A DNA stretch of 64,000 bases, taken from positions 3,419,501 through 3,483,500 of the forward strand of contig NC_083673.1 in assembly GCF_030384665.1 (NCBI RefSeq), written 5' to 3'. Under the pieces are notes generated by a model, which was not told the origin of the DNA, searched no databases, and saw nothing but the letters and a program-made list of their open reading frames with translations. The position numbers and the translations under genes were made by a program. This DNA is from Lodderomyces elongisporus. Lineage: Eukaryota > Ascomycota > Pichiomycetes > Serinales > Debaryomycetaceae. Positions within the stretch are counted from its first letter, which is position 1. Every line of letters begins with the position of its first letter. Below are positions 32,526 to 44,451 of this stretch, piece after piece.

Positions 32526-33075
32526 CTATAATCCAATACTAGTGGCCAATTGAGGGTTCATTGCAAAGAAACCAGTAGTGTCATTAAAAATATCGTCATT
32601 TGTTGTAGATGCTTGTGTATTTGAATTATTTGCATTGCTAGCAGTATTGTTGTTTGCTGTGTTTGCAGTGTTAGCATTGCTTGCAGTGTTTGGGTTTGCG
32701 GTGCTGGCGCCAGCGCTAGGACCAAAATAACTATTCAAATTCACATGGTTGAATGGGGTTGTAGTGGTGAAAAAGTTTTCGTCAAATGTAGTTGCAGATG
32801 TAGTTGGCAAGAAATCCAAATCATTATCATCACCCACATTTGGTACAAATGAACCATTATTGTTGATGCTTGTATTGACATTAAGATTATTAGTGTTGTT
32901 ACTGCCATTGTTGTTGTTATTGTTATTGTTGAGCTGCTCAGTAAAGTCAAGGTCGAGGAATGTATTTGGGATAAAGTCTAGTGAATTTGCGTGATGGTGT
33001 AAATTCTCATTAGTTGAAGTAGCTGCATTGACATTGGAGTTGTATTGTACTGGCTGGATATTTTGTTGTTGTTGT

Positions 33076-33107
<32 letters not shown>

Positions 33108-34484
33108 ATGCTGATGGCCAAATAAACTGTCACCGCGAAACTTTGACAAGTCTGGAAAGGAAAATGCCTTGGTGTGCAATCCACCAAAAGCATCATCACC
33201 CGCCACATCCAAGCTAAACTCAGGCAAGTTTTGCAAAGCATCGTCAAAGCCAGACTGCGAATAAAACGACTCTGGCATCTCAGTCGCCACAGTGTTCAAG
33301 TGGCTAAATGCAGTTGAGTATTGGTTTGGTGGGGTTAATGGGTTGGTAGTTGGCGATATCGATTGACTCGAAAGCTTATTTGCATCAGCAACCGATTGGG
33401 TGGTAAACAACTGAGCGGGAGATTCCATCTTGACAGTCGTCTTCTTCTGTTGACCATTCTTCAACTCAGGCGAGCTGGGCGAGGAAGAAGATGTAGCAGG
33501 AGAGATGGATGATGATAATAATGATGATGATGAAGGTGGTGGCGACGAGTATGCTTCAAATGTAGTGTATTCACCAGACTCCTTCACCTTCTTGATATAC
33601 TCCCAACACTTGTCACCATAAGTCTTTGGAGTTAATCCCGTCACTGACTTAAACACTCTGTGGAAATGCCAAGCCGAGAGTTTGGACTTGGCTGCAAGTT
33701 CCTTAAATCCCAAGACACCGCCTCTTCTTCTTCTCTTTTTACCTGTAGCTGGTGTTGATCCGTTAGCCTCGTCAGCTGGTTCTTCTGGTGTAGTGATTAT
33801 AGGTTTTGGTTGGAAAACGTTAACTGCAGCAGCCAATGCCAAATGACGACAAGCCAAGTCAACCAATCTGTAGTGGTCAGAGTCATTTTTACTCAATGAG
33901 GTATTCTCCAACTCCTTTGAGGTTGGATTGGACATAGACATCAGTTTATTGTGGTGACCACTCATTGAGTTCAAGGTGGCTGCCGATACAGACATTGAGC
34001 GTTGTTGTTGCTGTTGTTGTTGTTGTTGTTGTTGTGGGGTAACACCATTAGTGCCATGTTCTCCTTCAAGCTGGTTATCCAGCATGCCCATGGTTTTCAT
34101 AATCTGTTCTTCATTGATGCGTTTGCTCTCCAAGATATTCTCCTTGATTTTCCTCGAGTTTGCCTCTTCATTTTCATCCAACAATGGTGGCATAAAGCCA
34201 ATCTTGTTGTTAACCGACAGGACACACTTGATCAAGAGACCAACGTCGATAGCAGTGCTGTGCATTGGGTCGCATGACTCGCAAGGGATAAAGCCAATGG
34301 CCATAGCTTCTTGAGCAGTAGGGACAAACTTGATTTCAGACTTCAAGTTTGTTCTTGGTCTGGCATCACAGTCTGGACGACAAAAGAATCTATTGAGTTT
34401 GTTGCACACGAAAAAGGAGCCTGCTGCAAAAGGGTCGGAGAACTGGTAAGCTTTCCACTTTGCTGATTCCGAACTGTAAACCAT
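32526..34484 (-). CDS. Ada-type zinc domain plus AraC-like HTH transcriptional regulator
   Basis: This 652-aa protein begins with a bacterial-type Ada metal-binding domain (residues about 10-75). FFCRPDCDAR carries Cys35 and Cys39, and GFIPCESC carries Cys68 and Cys71. Spacing 4-29-3 is near E. coli Ada Cys38-42-69-72, where Cys38 accepts methyl from phosphotriesters. A second unit matches the Ada AraC-type helix-turn-helix: RLVDLACRHLA, then GFKELAAKSKLSAWHFHRVF and SVTGLTPKTYGDKCW (roughly 215-300). A KKRRRR patch just before it may be a nuclear signal. The alkylguanine methyltransferase domain of Ada (PCHR active site) is absent, so the layout is like bacterial AdaA. The remaining half is Ser, Gln and Asn-rich, like a prion-like activation domain. 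It sits alone in 18 kb of non-coding DNA. Function, alkylation sensing or cell-type control, is unknown. Confidence 0.85.
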
Positions 34485-35303
34485 TTTTTAATTTTGTGTG
34501 TGTAAGTGTTGGAAACTGTAAAATTAGTGAATACGTAAAAAAAAGGAAAAAAGGAAAATTCAATACAAATTTAATAAAATGTAGTGGATTTTCTTGTCCT
34601 TTTAAAAGTCAAAAAAAAATAGGGAGATAAGAAGGGGTGTTGTTGTTCTTGTTGTTGTTGTTGTGATAGTAGATTTGGGGTATTAGCTAGACTGGTAGAT
34701 TAATAATGAACCTGTCTGTTAATGTTGCAGTTGATGTTGTAGTTGTAGTTGCAGTTGAGATATGTACTGTATGTTCAAGCAAGTAGTTCTATGTGGTTAT
34801 AAAAACCAATTGAATAAGCAAAAAAAAAAGAACTTTGTTTGTATTGAAAATAGAAAAAAGAAAAACAACAATAATGAAACCAAATGTAAAGTAAAAAATA
34901 GACTATTCCAGATAGTTTATTTAAGTTGTGGTGGTACTAGTGGTGTTGTGGTGGTGATGTTTCTTTCTTATATCAACTCTAAAAAGATAAAGGGAAATCT
35001 ATTGAGGTTGTAATTATAAGATCTTGCTAAAGTATTCTAGTACTTGTTGATGCTTCTTTGTAGTGATGAAGAATTGTTAATAAACAAAAAAACAAAAAAA
35101 AAGAAATGAAGATGGATCTGGATATGAAATTGAGGATATATCGTGGTTCTTTTATATTCCAAATTTTTCTTTTTTTTCCAGTTTTCAATATTGTTGGATT
35201 GAAGAGTGGAATAGAAGGAAGGGGGGGGGGAGAAATTGTACTGAAGTAGCCCTTCAGGATGTATATTGGGGATTCTCTTACTTTGTCACACTAAGTCTGG
35301 GTA

Positions 35304-35334
<31 letters not shown>

Positions 35335-35343
35335 GGGTATATG
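34485..35343 (-). promoter_or_regulatory. 859-nt ATG-free leader of the Ada-type regulator
   Basis: On the sense strand no ATG occurs between the start codon and 35344, while the opposite strand has more than twenty. About fifteen would be expected from an assumed 34% A, 34% T and 16% G. Only one ATG (35346) occurs before 35793. This suggests a long 5' UTR, perhaps 0.9-1.3 kb. It is CT-rich in its distal part (35430-35660). Confidence 0.55.
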
Positions 35344-35346
35344 CAT
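35278..35346 (-). other. Candidate upstream ORF (22 codons) in the Ada-type regulator leader
   Basis: The only sense ATG within about 1.3 kb of the start codon opens a 22-codon frame. It reads Met-His-Ile-Pro and then repeated Ile-His, and stops at TAA (35278-35280). It lies over a TATGTG microsatellite, so its length can vary. Translation is unproven. Confidence 0.3.
35301..35336. repeat. (TATGTG)n microsatellite
   Basis: Five to six hexamer units, overlapping the candidate upstream ORF. Confidence 0.9.
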
Positions 35347-38032
35347 AGCGGTCTACTACGGAAATGTAGTGAAAAGAAAGAAAATATTCTAGAAGAAAAA
35401 ATAAAAAATAAAAATAAATAAAAAAAAACTGTGGGTGAGAGAAAGAGAGAGAGGGAGCGGAGGTGGCAAAATAAAATAGAAGGTAGTAGTAGCGACTTTG
35501 CCTAGACTTTGGAAAAGACAATAAAAATAATATTTCTATTTTTGGGTGTGCGAGTGTGAAAGTGATAGAGAAAAAAAAAAGGGCGTGGGGGAGAAAGGAA
35601 GAGAGGAGAGAGGGGAGAGAGGGAGGAAGGGAGGGGAGCTAAGAGAGAGAGAGAAAAAAAATAAAAAAAATAAAATTTAATAAAGAAGGTCGGAACAAGT
35701 GGAGTGGAATGTTCTTTGGCTTTTAACTTTGTGCTTTGTGCTTTGTGTTTTGAAGGTTTTTGTGCTTTTGCGCTTATGATGAAGTCACTGTAACATTTTT
35801 ATACATACACATTTAGTGTTTTTTGTGTAATTTAATCAATGGAGAATAGAACAGTTGTTGGAAAGTCATTGCGTGTTAGTTTTTTTTTTTTTTTTTTTGC
35901 AATATGCACTATGACCTTTAGTCTTTTTATTGACCTAACAAAGACATGGACTTCAGATAGAAGAGGATGTTTTGATGCTTAAACTCTCTCGAAAGGAAGT
36001 CCGTTGGCCTCACTTCTTCTTCTTCTTTTAATGATTTTCCTGTCTTTTCTGATTGTGGTTTAGAAGGATATGCAGCAGTCCATCTAGGAGAGTGAGTAGA
36101 GAGTAGGAAAGAGGAAAGAGGAGAAGGTGGAAGATGAAACTTGTGGATGTCTTGGTATTCACAACAGAGACGGACTTCAAATAGTGAAATAGTGAAATAG
36201 TGGAAAAGTGGGAAAGTGAGATATAGTTTCAATCCTTTGGTGTGCTACATCACTCAATGATTATGATGATGAAGATGACGGATGATGATGACGTTTGATT
36301 AGTGTGGTTAATGTAACCCAAAATTTCCATTTCTTTCCCTTTAGTCAATGTGTATTGAATTTAATTTTTGATATGATTTGTTACATCATGATGTCAATGT
36401 TGTGCTTCAAAGAAAACAAACATTAAACAAAATTAAAAGACTCTTACATCATCCATTAATATTTTCCCATGCCCTTATTTTGTTTTTTGGTTTTCCGTCA
36501 CTTTTCTCTCGTCTTTTATTTTAGTAGGGTTATGCTCACTGCGTATCTGTGTGCTATATCTCTAAAAGTACGTGGAAGAATTAATAGAAAACATCCGAAA
36601 CAAAAAGGGAAGAAAAATTGCCTCTATTTCTTTTTTTTTTTTTATCTTTACTTACTTCTCCTTCCTACAAGACGGACATTACGTAATGAATATTATATTT
36701 CCATGCACTGTCATAGATATTATATTTATACCCATAAGTAACTTCAATTTTTTTTTTTGGCAGGGCTGCATAATACAAATATATAAAGAAACTGTTAGCC
36801 ACTATTATTATTTTTTTTCTCTTTTTAAAGTTTTAGGTTTTGGGTCGTGTAAAATTTCAGCTTATGTAATACACTGAAATTGATAGTATTATTATTTATT
36901 TATTTATTTAACTTTAAGGTTAAGCATTTAGAGTTTTTTTCTTCATTTCTCCTCAAAAAAAAATTACTTTACTTTGAACAATAGCCCAAATTTAGAGGAG
37001 TAAAGTACTGGAAAATTAAGCATTTAGGCTTTTTTCTTTATGTTTAGGTTGAGGTTTACCCCTTTGTGCATTCTATCTTTTATTAAGAGCAAATTATAGT
37101 TTGGAAGACAGAGAAAAAAAAAAAGAAAAAGAAACTTTATTACACAGCCTTGACTTTAGAAGCCAGCTCAGTGAAAAATGAATACATTTTAAACTTTTAA
37201 CTTTTAGCTTTAAACTTTAAGCTTTTAGTATTGGAGATTTACACATTCTGCATTTTATTTTCAATAATATTTGTGTGACCAAAAAAAATTGTACTCATTC
37301 TTTTTTCTCTTTTTATTCTAAAAAGGCTTTAGTAAAAAGGCATTTTCACTGGTGTAGAAAATAACAGAAGGAGAGAGAAAGAAGTGTTATAGTCCTATAT
37401 CCTTAATTTCTTAGAATCTTCGTTTATTTTCGTCTCCCCCCTTTTTTTTTTATTTAATTTATTTTAATTTAATATTTTATTTCTCTTTCTCTTACTCCTT
37501 CTTTTTGGGACGACGGAATGAAATTTCATCAAGTGTTTACAAAACACCGGACGGACTTCGGCAGCAAAGTAAATCTAAACAAACAAACAAATAAATACAA
37601 ATACAAATATAAATTACAAGTGGAAAAACCAACAGCTCCTCAATTTTATAGTAAAGTATTATACAGCTGGAATGACAAGACAATAAGGGTCATCATCTAA
37701 GGAAATACAAAAGACGAATAGGAGAGAGTTGGGTAGAGAAATGGAGAAGAAAGTTATCAAATAGAAATATTTTTGACGAAGCTGAAAAAAAAAAGAAAAT
37801 AGGAAAACAAAATATTGGTTATAAGATAATGAAGAACTTTGAGTTAAGTAGCTAATATAAAAGGCTACTATACTTGATGTAGCACAGTATAGTACAATTA
37901 AGAAGTATTAGATAGAAATTAATGATTTTAGGATACATTGATAAGAGGGTGACGTAAGTGCAGTTGATCAACAAGTCTTTGTCAAAGCCACCATTCCTCT
38001 CTTTTATAGATTTAATGAATAGTTTTATAAGT

Positions 38033-38088
38033 GAGAGGAATAGAGAGAGAGGAATAGAGAGAGAGGAATAGAGAGAGAGGAATAGAGA
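38033..38088. repeat. 14-bp tandem repeat, four copies of GAGAGGAATAGAGA
   Basis: Four exact 14-bp units in the 11.4-kb gap. The first unit also pairs with ATTCCTCTC near 37992-38000 (GAGAGGAAT is its exact complement), giving a possible stem of nine pairs. Confidence 0.9.
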
Positions 38089-41000
38089 GTGTGTAGGTTA
38101 TAAACATTGTACTACTCATTGATAATTTGCTCAAAACCCTTTATACTCTTTGAATTACTCTTTAACTTATGGTCTATATTCTCTTATTCATATTTTTTTA
38201 GTATAGTATTAGTTGCTCAATTATTTAGTCTAGTTTACTACGTCATATATCTGTATATTTATATATGAACATTGTTGAATTAACATTAAACGGTTTACAA
38301 TTCCGGTGAGACAAGAGTATAGAGAGAAAAACCTTGAATAATAGGACTGGTTGATTCAAGGCTAGACTCTAACTCTAACTCTGACTCTAACTCTCTATTT
38401 CTCTCTTTTAGTGTCTGATAAAGAGTGCAAAGACCAATATTATTCTCATATGAGGTAAAAGATATTGTTGTTGTTGTTGTTGTTGTTGAATTCCGATTTA
38501 TCCGTCTACCATATTGTTCAACTCTCTTCTCTTTCTGTGTCTCATTTGTTCTTGTCCTGTGTTTGTTTGTCCTACTATTCAATTAGTTTGTGTGTTTATG
38601 ATGGTGTTGGGAGAGGGGGGGAAATAGTAGAGATAATAACATGAACTAGACTGCAAAGACAAAGATAGGGACAAGCTTAGGAAGTTGAAGAAGAGAAAAA
38701 GACATATAATGAGAGTGATGTATATATATATATATATAGATCTATAGAATATGAGAAAGGTCTAGACCTCTATAGCGTATAAAGTATAGCACAAAACAAA
38801 AATATGAAGGGCTAATGGAAAGAAAACACAAAGAAAAAAAAGGGAAAAAGAACAAGAGAGAGAAAAATTCTTTTTGTAATTTATTTTTCTTCTTCCTCTT
38901 TGAGTTTGTCCTTCATTCTACCATGCAATGCTACCAAATTTATATAGACAAGAAAAATGGGAAATGGAAAATATATCAACAACAACAACACTAATAAACT
39001 CACCACAAAAAATTACTTCTAGGGCTATATGAGAATCAGTTGATCAAAATGTGTTACATAAAGAAACAAAACTGATGAAGGAGTCAAGAAAAAGAGTAAA
39101 AAGTGTAGACATTAGTTTATACTAAATACCCATTCAAATCCTCCTTTTGACAAAAGTTATAATTATTAACCAGTAAAAGATACTGTGATCAAGAGAAAAG
39201 TATGTATGCAACACAGTATTGTACTTCTTTTCTTTTCCTTTTCCTTTTTTTCCTTTTTCTTTTACGTTTCTGCTCTCCAACTTGAAAGGAAAATGAAAAA
39301 AGGGAAATAGATAATCTCTAATCTTTTGCAAGATCCTCGGGATCTTATCCTTTCTGTTGCTGAGTTTAATTATACATATATATATATGTATATATGTATA
39401 TATGTATATATGTATATACGTATATTCTACTATCTTGTATTTGAAGCACCAACAGAAAAAAGAAAAGAGAATGGAATGACATTGGATCTAGCGTTGCCTT
39501 TACAAATGTTGGAGATTGGTAGCGAGGGTCTAGATTGCACCAAATGTATTTTTTTTTTAATCTTTTATTTCCTTCTTTCTATAAATACATATACATATTC
39601 ATATATATATCTTTAAAGCTTGGCTCTTGGACCATTAACCAAGGGTATTGAATAATTACATATACGTGGATACATATATATCCACACACACACACACACA
39701 CAACTACACTCACATTTCCACAGACACACATTTCGTATCTGTGCTAGAAATCCTCTTGGTATCTCTTGTTTTGTATCTTCTTTCTTTTTTTTTTTTTGAA
39801 TTAAAACATGTGTGTTGCAACAGACTAGCAGAAAAATGAAATACGAAAATAAAGATAGAGAAAAATTAGTAGTGGTTAGAATCAATCACGTGATACATAA
39901 TTAAATTCACCAAATTACAAATACAAAAGACAGACTAAAAATGGGGCTACAAACAGAAGACTAAAAGAAAAAACAATATATATACTAATTTAATAAGAAT
40001 TACATTACCAGATAAAACTAGGCCATACAATGCATAAATGAAAATTACATATGTTAAAAGAAGAAGAAGAAGAAGATTGTCATATGAACCACTGCCACGA
40101 GGTGTGTTTAAAATAGATCGTGTATTTTGTAACAAGGAAAGAGAGAATAGAAGATAGGAGTGCAAGAGGCTAGATTCATTGGACAAAAAAATCAAAGAAA
40201 AAAAAAAGGAATTAGACTCTCCTCAATGTATAATGCTGTTGGAAACTGGAACTGATAGTACTCAATATCTCGTAATAGTTTACTTGTATTCCCTATTCAA
40301 TAACCCCAAGAGTATTGATCTCCATAAAGTTAATTGACAATTAATGATGTAATAGTACTGAGTAATGGAATTATGACCAAAAGAAAGAAAAGGAAAAAGA
40401 CAAAAGGGCTGATTAACCTTAATAAACTTTAATTCACTTTCTCACACACAGACACTCACTCACACATCCATTCTTTCTCTCTATCTTCCTTTTTAGAGTT
40501 TGTTTAAAATACGTTCAGCCCTTCCATAAGGTGCATGATTACGTCAACTGTTGAACTAAAAATAAAAAATATATTCATTTCTCATGATAATACAAGTGTA
40601 AGTGTGTGTTTTCTTTACTGTATTCTAGGGTTTCAATTGCATATACTCCTATACTATATTATAGAGAAAATAAAAAAATAAAATTGAAAATAAACTAAAT
40701 TTTTGGATATATAAAAATGCAGTTTCATAGTCTATGAGGTCATATCTTTAATCAACTACAGCTGAATAACATGATTATTTCCTTTTTTCAATACCTTCTC
40801 CTTTTATGATGTTGTTGTTGATGTAAGTTCACATTCATAATTTTGAAAAGTTGAGCAATACATAACTGCAATAGCAATAAGCATCTAAACAAGTATCTAA
40901 CTAAAACCCGAAAAAACAATTGTTTGACATCTCCCAGTAGGTTTTAAACAGAAAAAAAAAAAGGAAATATTTCGGGTGGGGGGAGGAGGGAAGGAGACAA

Positions 41001-43160
41001 GAAGGAGGATGGAGGAGGAGGAAGAAGAGAAAATAAAAATCACCAGCAAATACAACATTTTTGTGGTTTTGTATAACGGAAACGGTTGAAAAGCTTATAC
41101 TATTTTTTCTATTTTTCTATATTTCAAATAATTGTGGCTCACATCCTAATACTAACAATTATGGTTGATCGGGTTTTTTGGTTTGTTTCTTGAGTTGTTT
41201 TTTTTTCATACACTTTATATTAAAGCAAAGAGTAACAGAAGTTAAGTTTTGGACAAACAAAAATGGAGAAGTAAAAATAAAAAAAATAAACATCTTATTT
41301 GCATATTAAATTTTTTGTTTTTTTAGGTCTAGCTACGTCACTCCCTAAAAATCTTTTATATGTGTATCTGTTTTTGTGCACTTTATTAACTCTCTTTTTT
41401 TAATTATATGTTTTTTTTTGCTATCTCTCTAACCTACGGATTTCCGCGGGTATAACGGAACACTGGGCATTTGGAGAAGTAAAGATAAAAAAAAAATTTT
41501 TAATTTGACGTAACTCTTCTTATGCTTAATCTTATTTTTTGTTATGTCCTACAATTATATTTTATATTTTATTTTTTATACTTTTTTTGGCATATATGCA
41601 TTGAACAAATGCTTAAAATGTTAAATGCTTTGAAGCCTTATAAAGATACAAAGATACAAAGATAAAAAAAAAATGGCCTGATGATATATATATACAAGCA
41701 GATGAAAAATTGAACAATAGGCAAAAAAATAAAGTACTCAGTATGTGAAAGTTTAATAATACAGTGGCACAAGAAGCACAGAATTTGTGGTTAGAAAATA
41801 AATATAGGGTTAGGATTAATTGGTTTTTTTTTTTTTTTACTTTCTTCCCTGTATTGGTTATTATTACTTTTTTTTTTGCCCTTTTGTTTGGTACTGTCAA
41901 ATATAATATCGGTGACGTACACCATAAGATGTTGTGATTGCATCAATCAAAATTGGGGGGGTTTTCATGCCACATGCCCTTCACATGTACATTTATATAT
42001 AGTACTCAAATGTTGCATCTGTAACCTAAAAAATCTCCTATTTACTAGGTGTGTTTTATTCCCTCTTATCTCCAGTCTTTATAAACTCTGTTTTGCCATG
42101 TGCCACGTTTTTCTCCTAATCAGCCATAGACAATAGAAGAAGAAGAAGAAGAAGAAGAAGAACATTAAAGAAACTAATTTAACTCCTAATTTTGGAATGG
42201 GCCTCAAATCAAATAAACTTCAACTGAATTTTAAAGTTGACATTCACACTTCCGGTAGCCGTTGTATCGTCCTTATGCTTTTTTCTCTCTTCTCTCTTCT
42301 TTTTTAAAGTTTTCTCTTGTGTGTGTTTTTTTTTAGTCTAGAATCTTTGGTTATTAGATACTTCTCTGTTCTTCTTTTCAACTCTTATTCATTCACAACC
42401 TTTTTTTGTAGAAACTCTTTTTTTTTTCATCAATGTAACTTATTTGTTTGGCAATTGTTTGTTTGATATTGCCTTTCACATAATCTCATTCTCTATTTTT
42501 TTTTGGTATTAGGACTGGAGGAGATTGTGCATTTCAATTCCTTCCTCGGATTAGCATAGAAGAAGGAGGAATGGGGGAGAGAGGGGATGGGGGATGGGAG
42601 AGAGAGAGGATGGGGGATGGGGGGGAGGAGAAGAGAAAACTCTATCAGGGTTTAGAAATCTTGCATCAAAAGAAATCAAATTTACCTTCCCTTGCAATGT
42701 AATTCTGATTTGTATTACTGTTTTGTATTCACTTGTATTTACTTGTTTTTGCATAGCAGATGAAACGAGAAGCGAAAGAGGAGAAACAGCTATAGGAAAG
42801 ATAAAAGGTAATACACTACTTTTGTTGTCCACTCTTCTTCTTAATAATAAATAATTAAAAGAAAGAGAAAGAGTTTGAAAGTATAGGAAAGGAAAGCGCA
42901 TTTGCTGTTAGTTCATTTTCCATATTTTCTCTTTCCCCTCTTCTTTGTGTCACGTTGCATGCGAAGAAGGCCGAAAGAGGAAAGCCTTCTATTCCATACA
43001 GTTTTGATTCTTGAACACAAATGTTCACGGATTATGCTCTTTAACTTCTCTTTTTTTTGGTGCCAGTCCTTGTTTAACTTTCAAGAAACATGTGTCTTTG
43101 CAAGTAATGTTGCAAAATAAAGTAAATTGAAAAAAAAAAAAAAATAGAGATGTCACAATA

Positions 43161-43199
43161 ATTTGTTTCTGTCACATGGTGACAGTTAAACAAACAAAT
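43161..43199. repeat. Inverted repeat CTGTCAC-ATG-GTGACAG with extended arms
   Basis: CTGTCAC (43169-43175) and GTGACAG (43179-43185) form a perfect 7-bp stem with a 3-nt loop. The flanks ATTTGTTT and AAACAAAT extend it imperfectly. It could be a dyad-symmetric protein site or a hairpin. Confidence 0.7.
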
Positions 43200-44403
43200 G
43201 GTACATAACTGAAAAAAAAAGAGAGTTTGTAAACGCAAACACCACTTGTATAAATTTACAACAAAAAAATGTTCGAAAGATAAAGAGAAACAAGATGTAT
43301 AGTTCTTAATGTAGATGCTAAAGCAAATGAGTATGGAAAATGACTACAGTTTTGTCTCTCTCTCTCTCTCTCTCTATCCCTCTTTTCATTTCTTCATCTT
43401 CTTATTTTTTTATTTATCCATCTTAAAATTCTAAATCTCCTTTTTCCGTTATTTGCTGTTCACTGTCCCTATCCCTCCTCTCTCTGCGTGTCTCTTTTCT
43501 TGATTATTTTTTATTTTTATTATTATTATTTTATAATCAGTTAAACCCCCCCCCCCCACCACCACTACTACTGGTTTTGGTAAATTTGCATTGCATAGAT
43601 CGTGCTAGTCCAACTTATACAGGTATAAGCAAGATCTTATACACTTGCTGTTGGCCCTCTTCTTTTTCCTTTCTTTTTATCCTTTTTTTTTCTTTTTCCT
43701 TTTTCCTCTATTTTGTTGCTGCTGGTTCTAGACATATGATTCTTTTTTTTTCAATGTTGCGTTTATTTTCCTCTTTCAACCATCCCAACTTCTTGCATTA
43801 ATACCGACCTTGAATATCATCTAACCCACAATCCCTTTTCTTTTCAATTCCTTTTTTATTAATTTCTATCTTTCTCTTTTTTTTTTTTAATTTTGCCATA
43901 ATATCTGCTTGGGTTGACGTCAGCCTCTTGTCTGCTACCACTTGCACTAAAAATTTAATTCCTTTCTGTTTTTTTTTTGTCTGTTTTTTTTTCTTCGCTC
44001 GCTCGCCCATTCCTTCTCTGCCTCGTATTATCAAACTTTAAATTTTTCTAGTGGGCCAATTAACAATTGTTAGAGGAGAGAGAATCCTTTTTTCCATATA
44101 TTCAAATTCTTTTTTTTGTCTTTTCTTTTTTTTAAGGTTTTCTCCAACTAGCCGTGTCTCCTATTGTCTTTATTATTTCAGTAGAGAAATTAAAGAACAA
44201 AAGAAAACATGAAATTCGGAAAAGCATAAAAAAAAAAGACTGTAGTTTGCATGTTTGACTTCTCCCTCCTTTATGTTTCCTTCACCAATTAGTTCAAGCT
44301 TGTCATCATAAACCAGGCTGTGGCGAAGAATAGGTCACTAAGCAATTTGTTTTTTTTGCAAGTATAAAACATCAATAGTGTGTACATTTCTTTTGTTTAA
44401 CAC

Positions 44404-44451
44404 TTTATTTGTTTATTTGTTTATTTGTTTATTTGTTTATTTGTTTATTTG
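44404..44451. repeat. (TTTATTTG)6 tandem repeat
   Basis: Six exact octamers, followed by TTTTGC/TTTTCC hexamers to about 44501. Simple repeat in non-coding DNA. Confidence 0.92.

Noticed and set aside
36141..36175. GGATGTCTTGGTATTCAC resembles parts of the Candida telomere repeat, suggesting a telomerase RNA template
   Set aside because: Only short pieces match and an internal segment is missing; no other telomerase RNA element was recognised.
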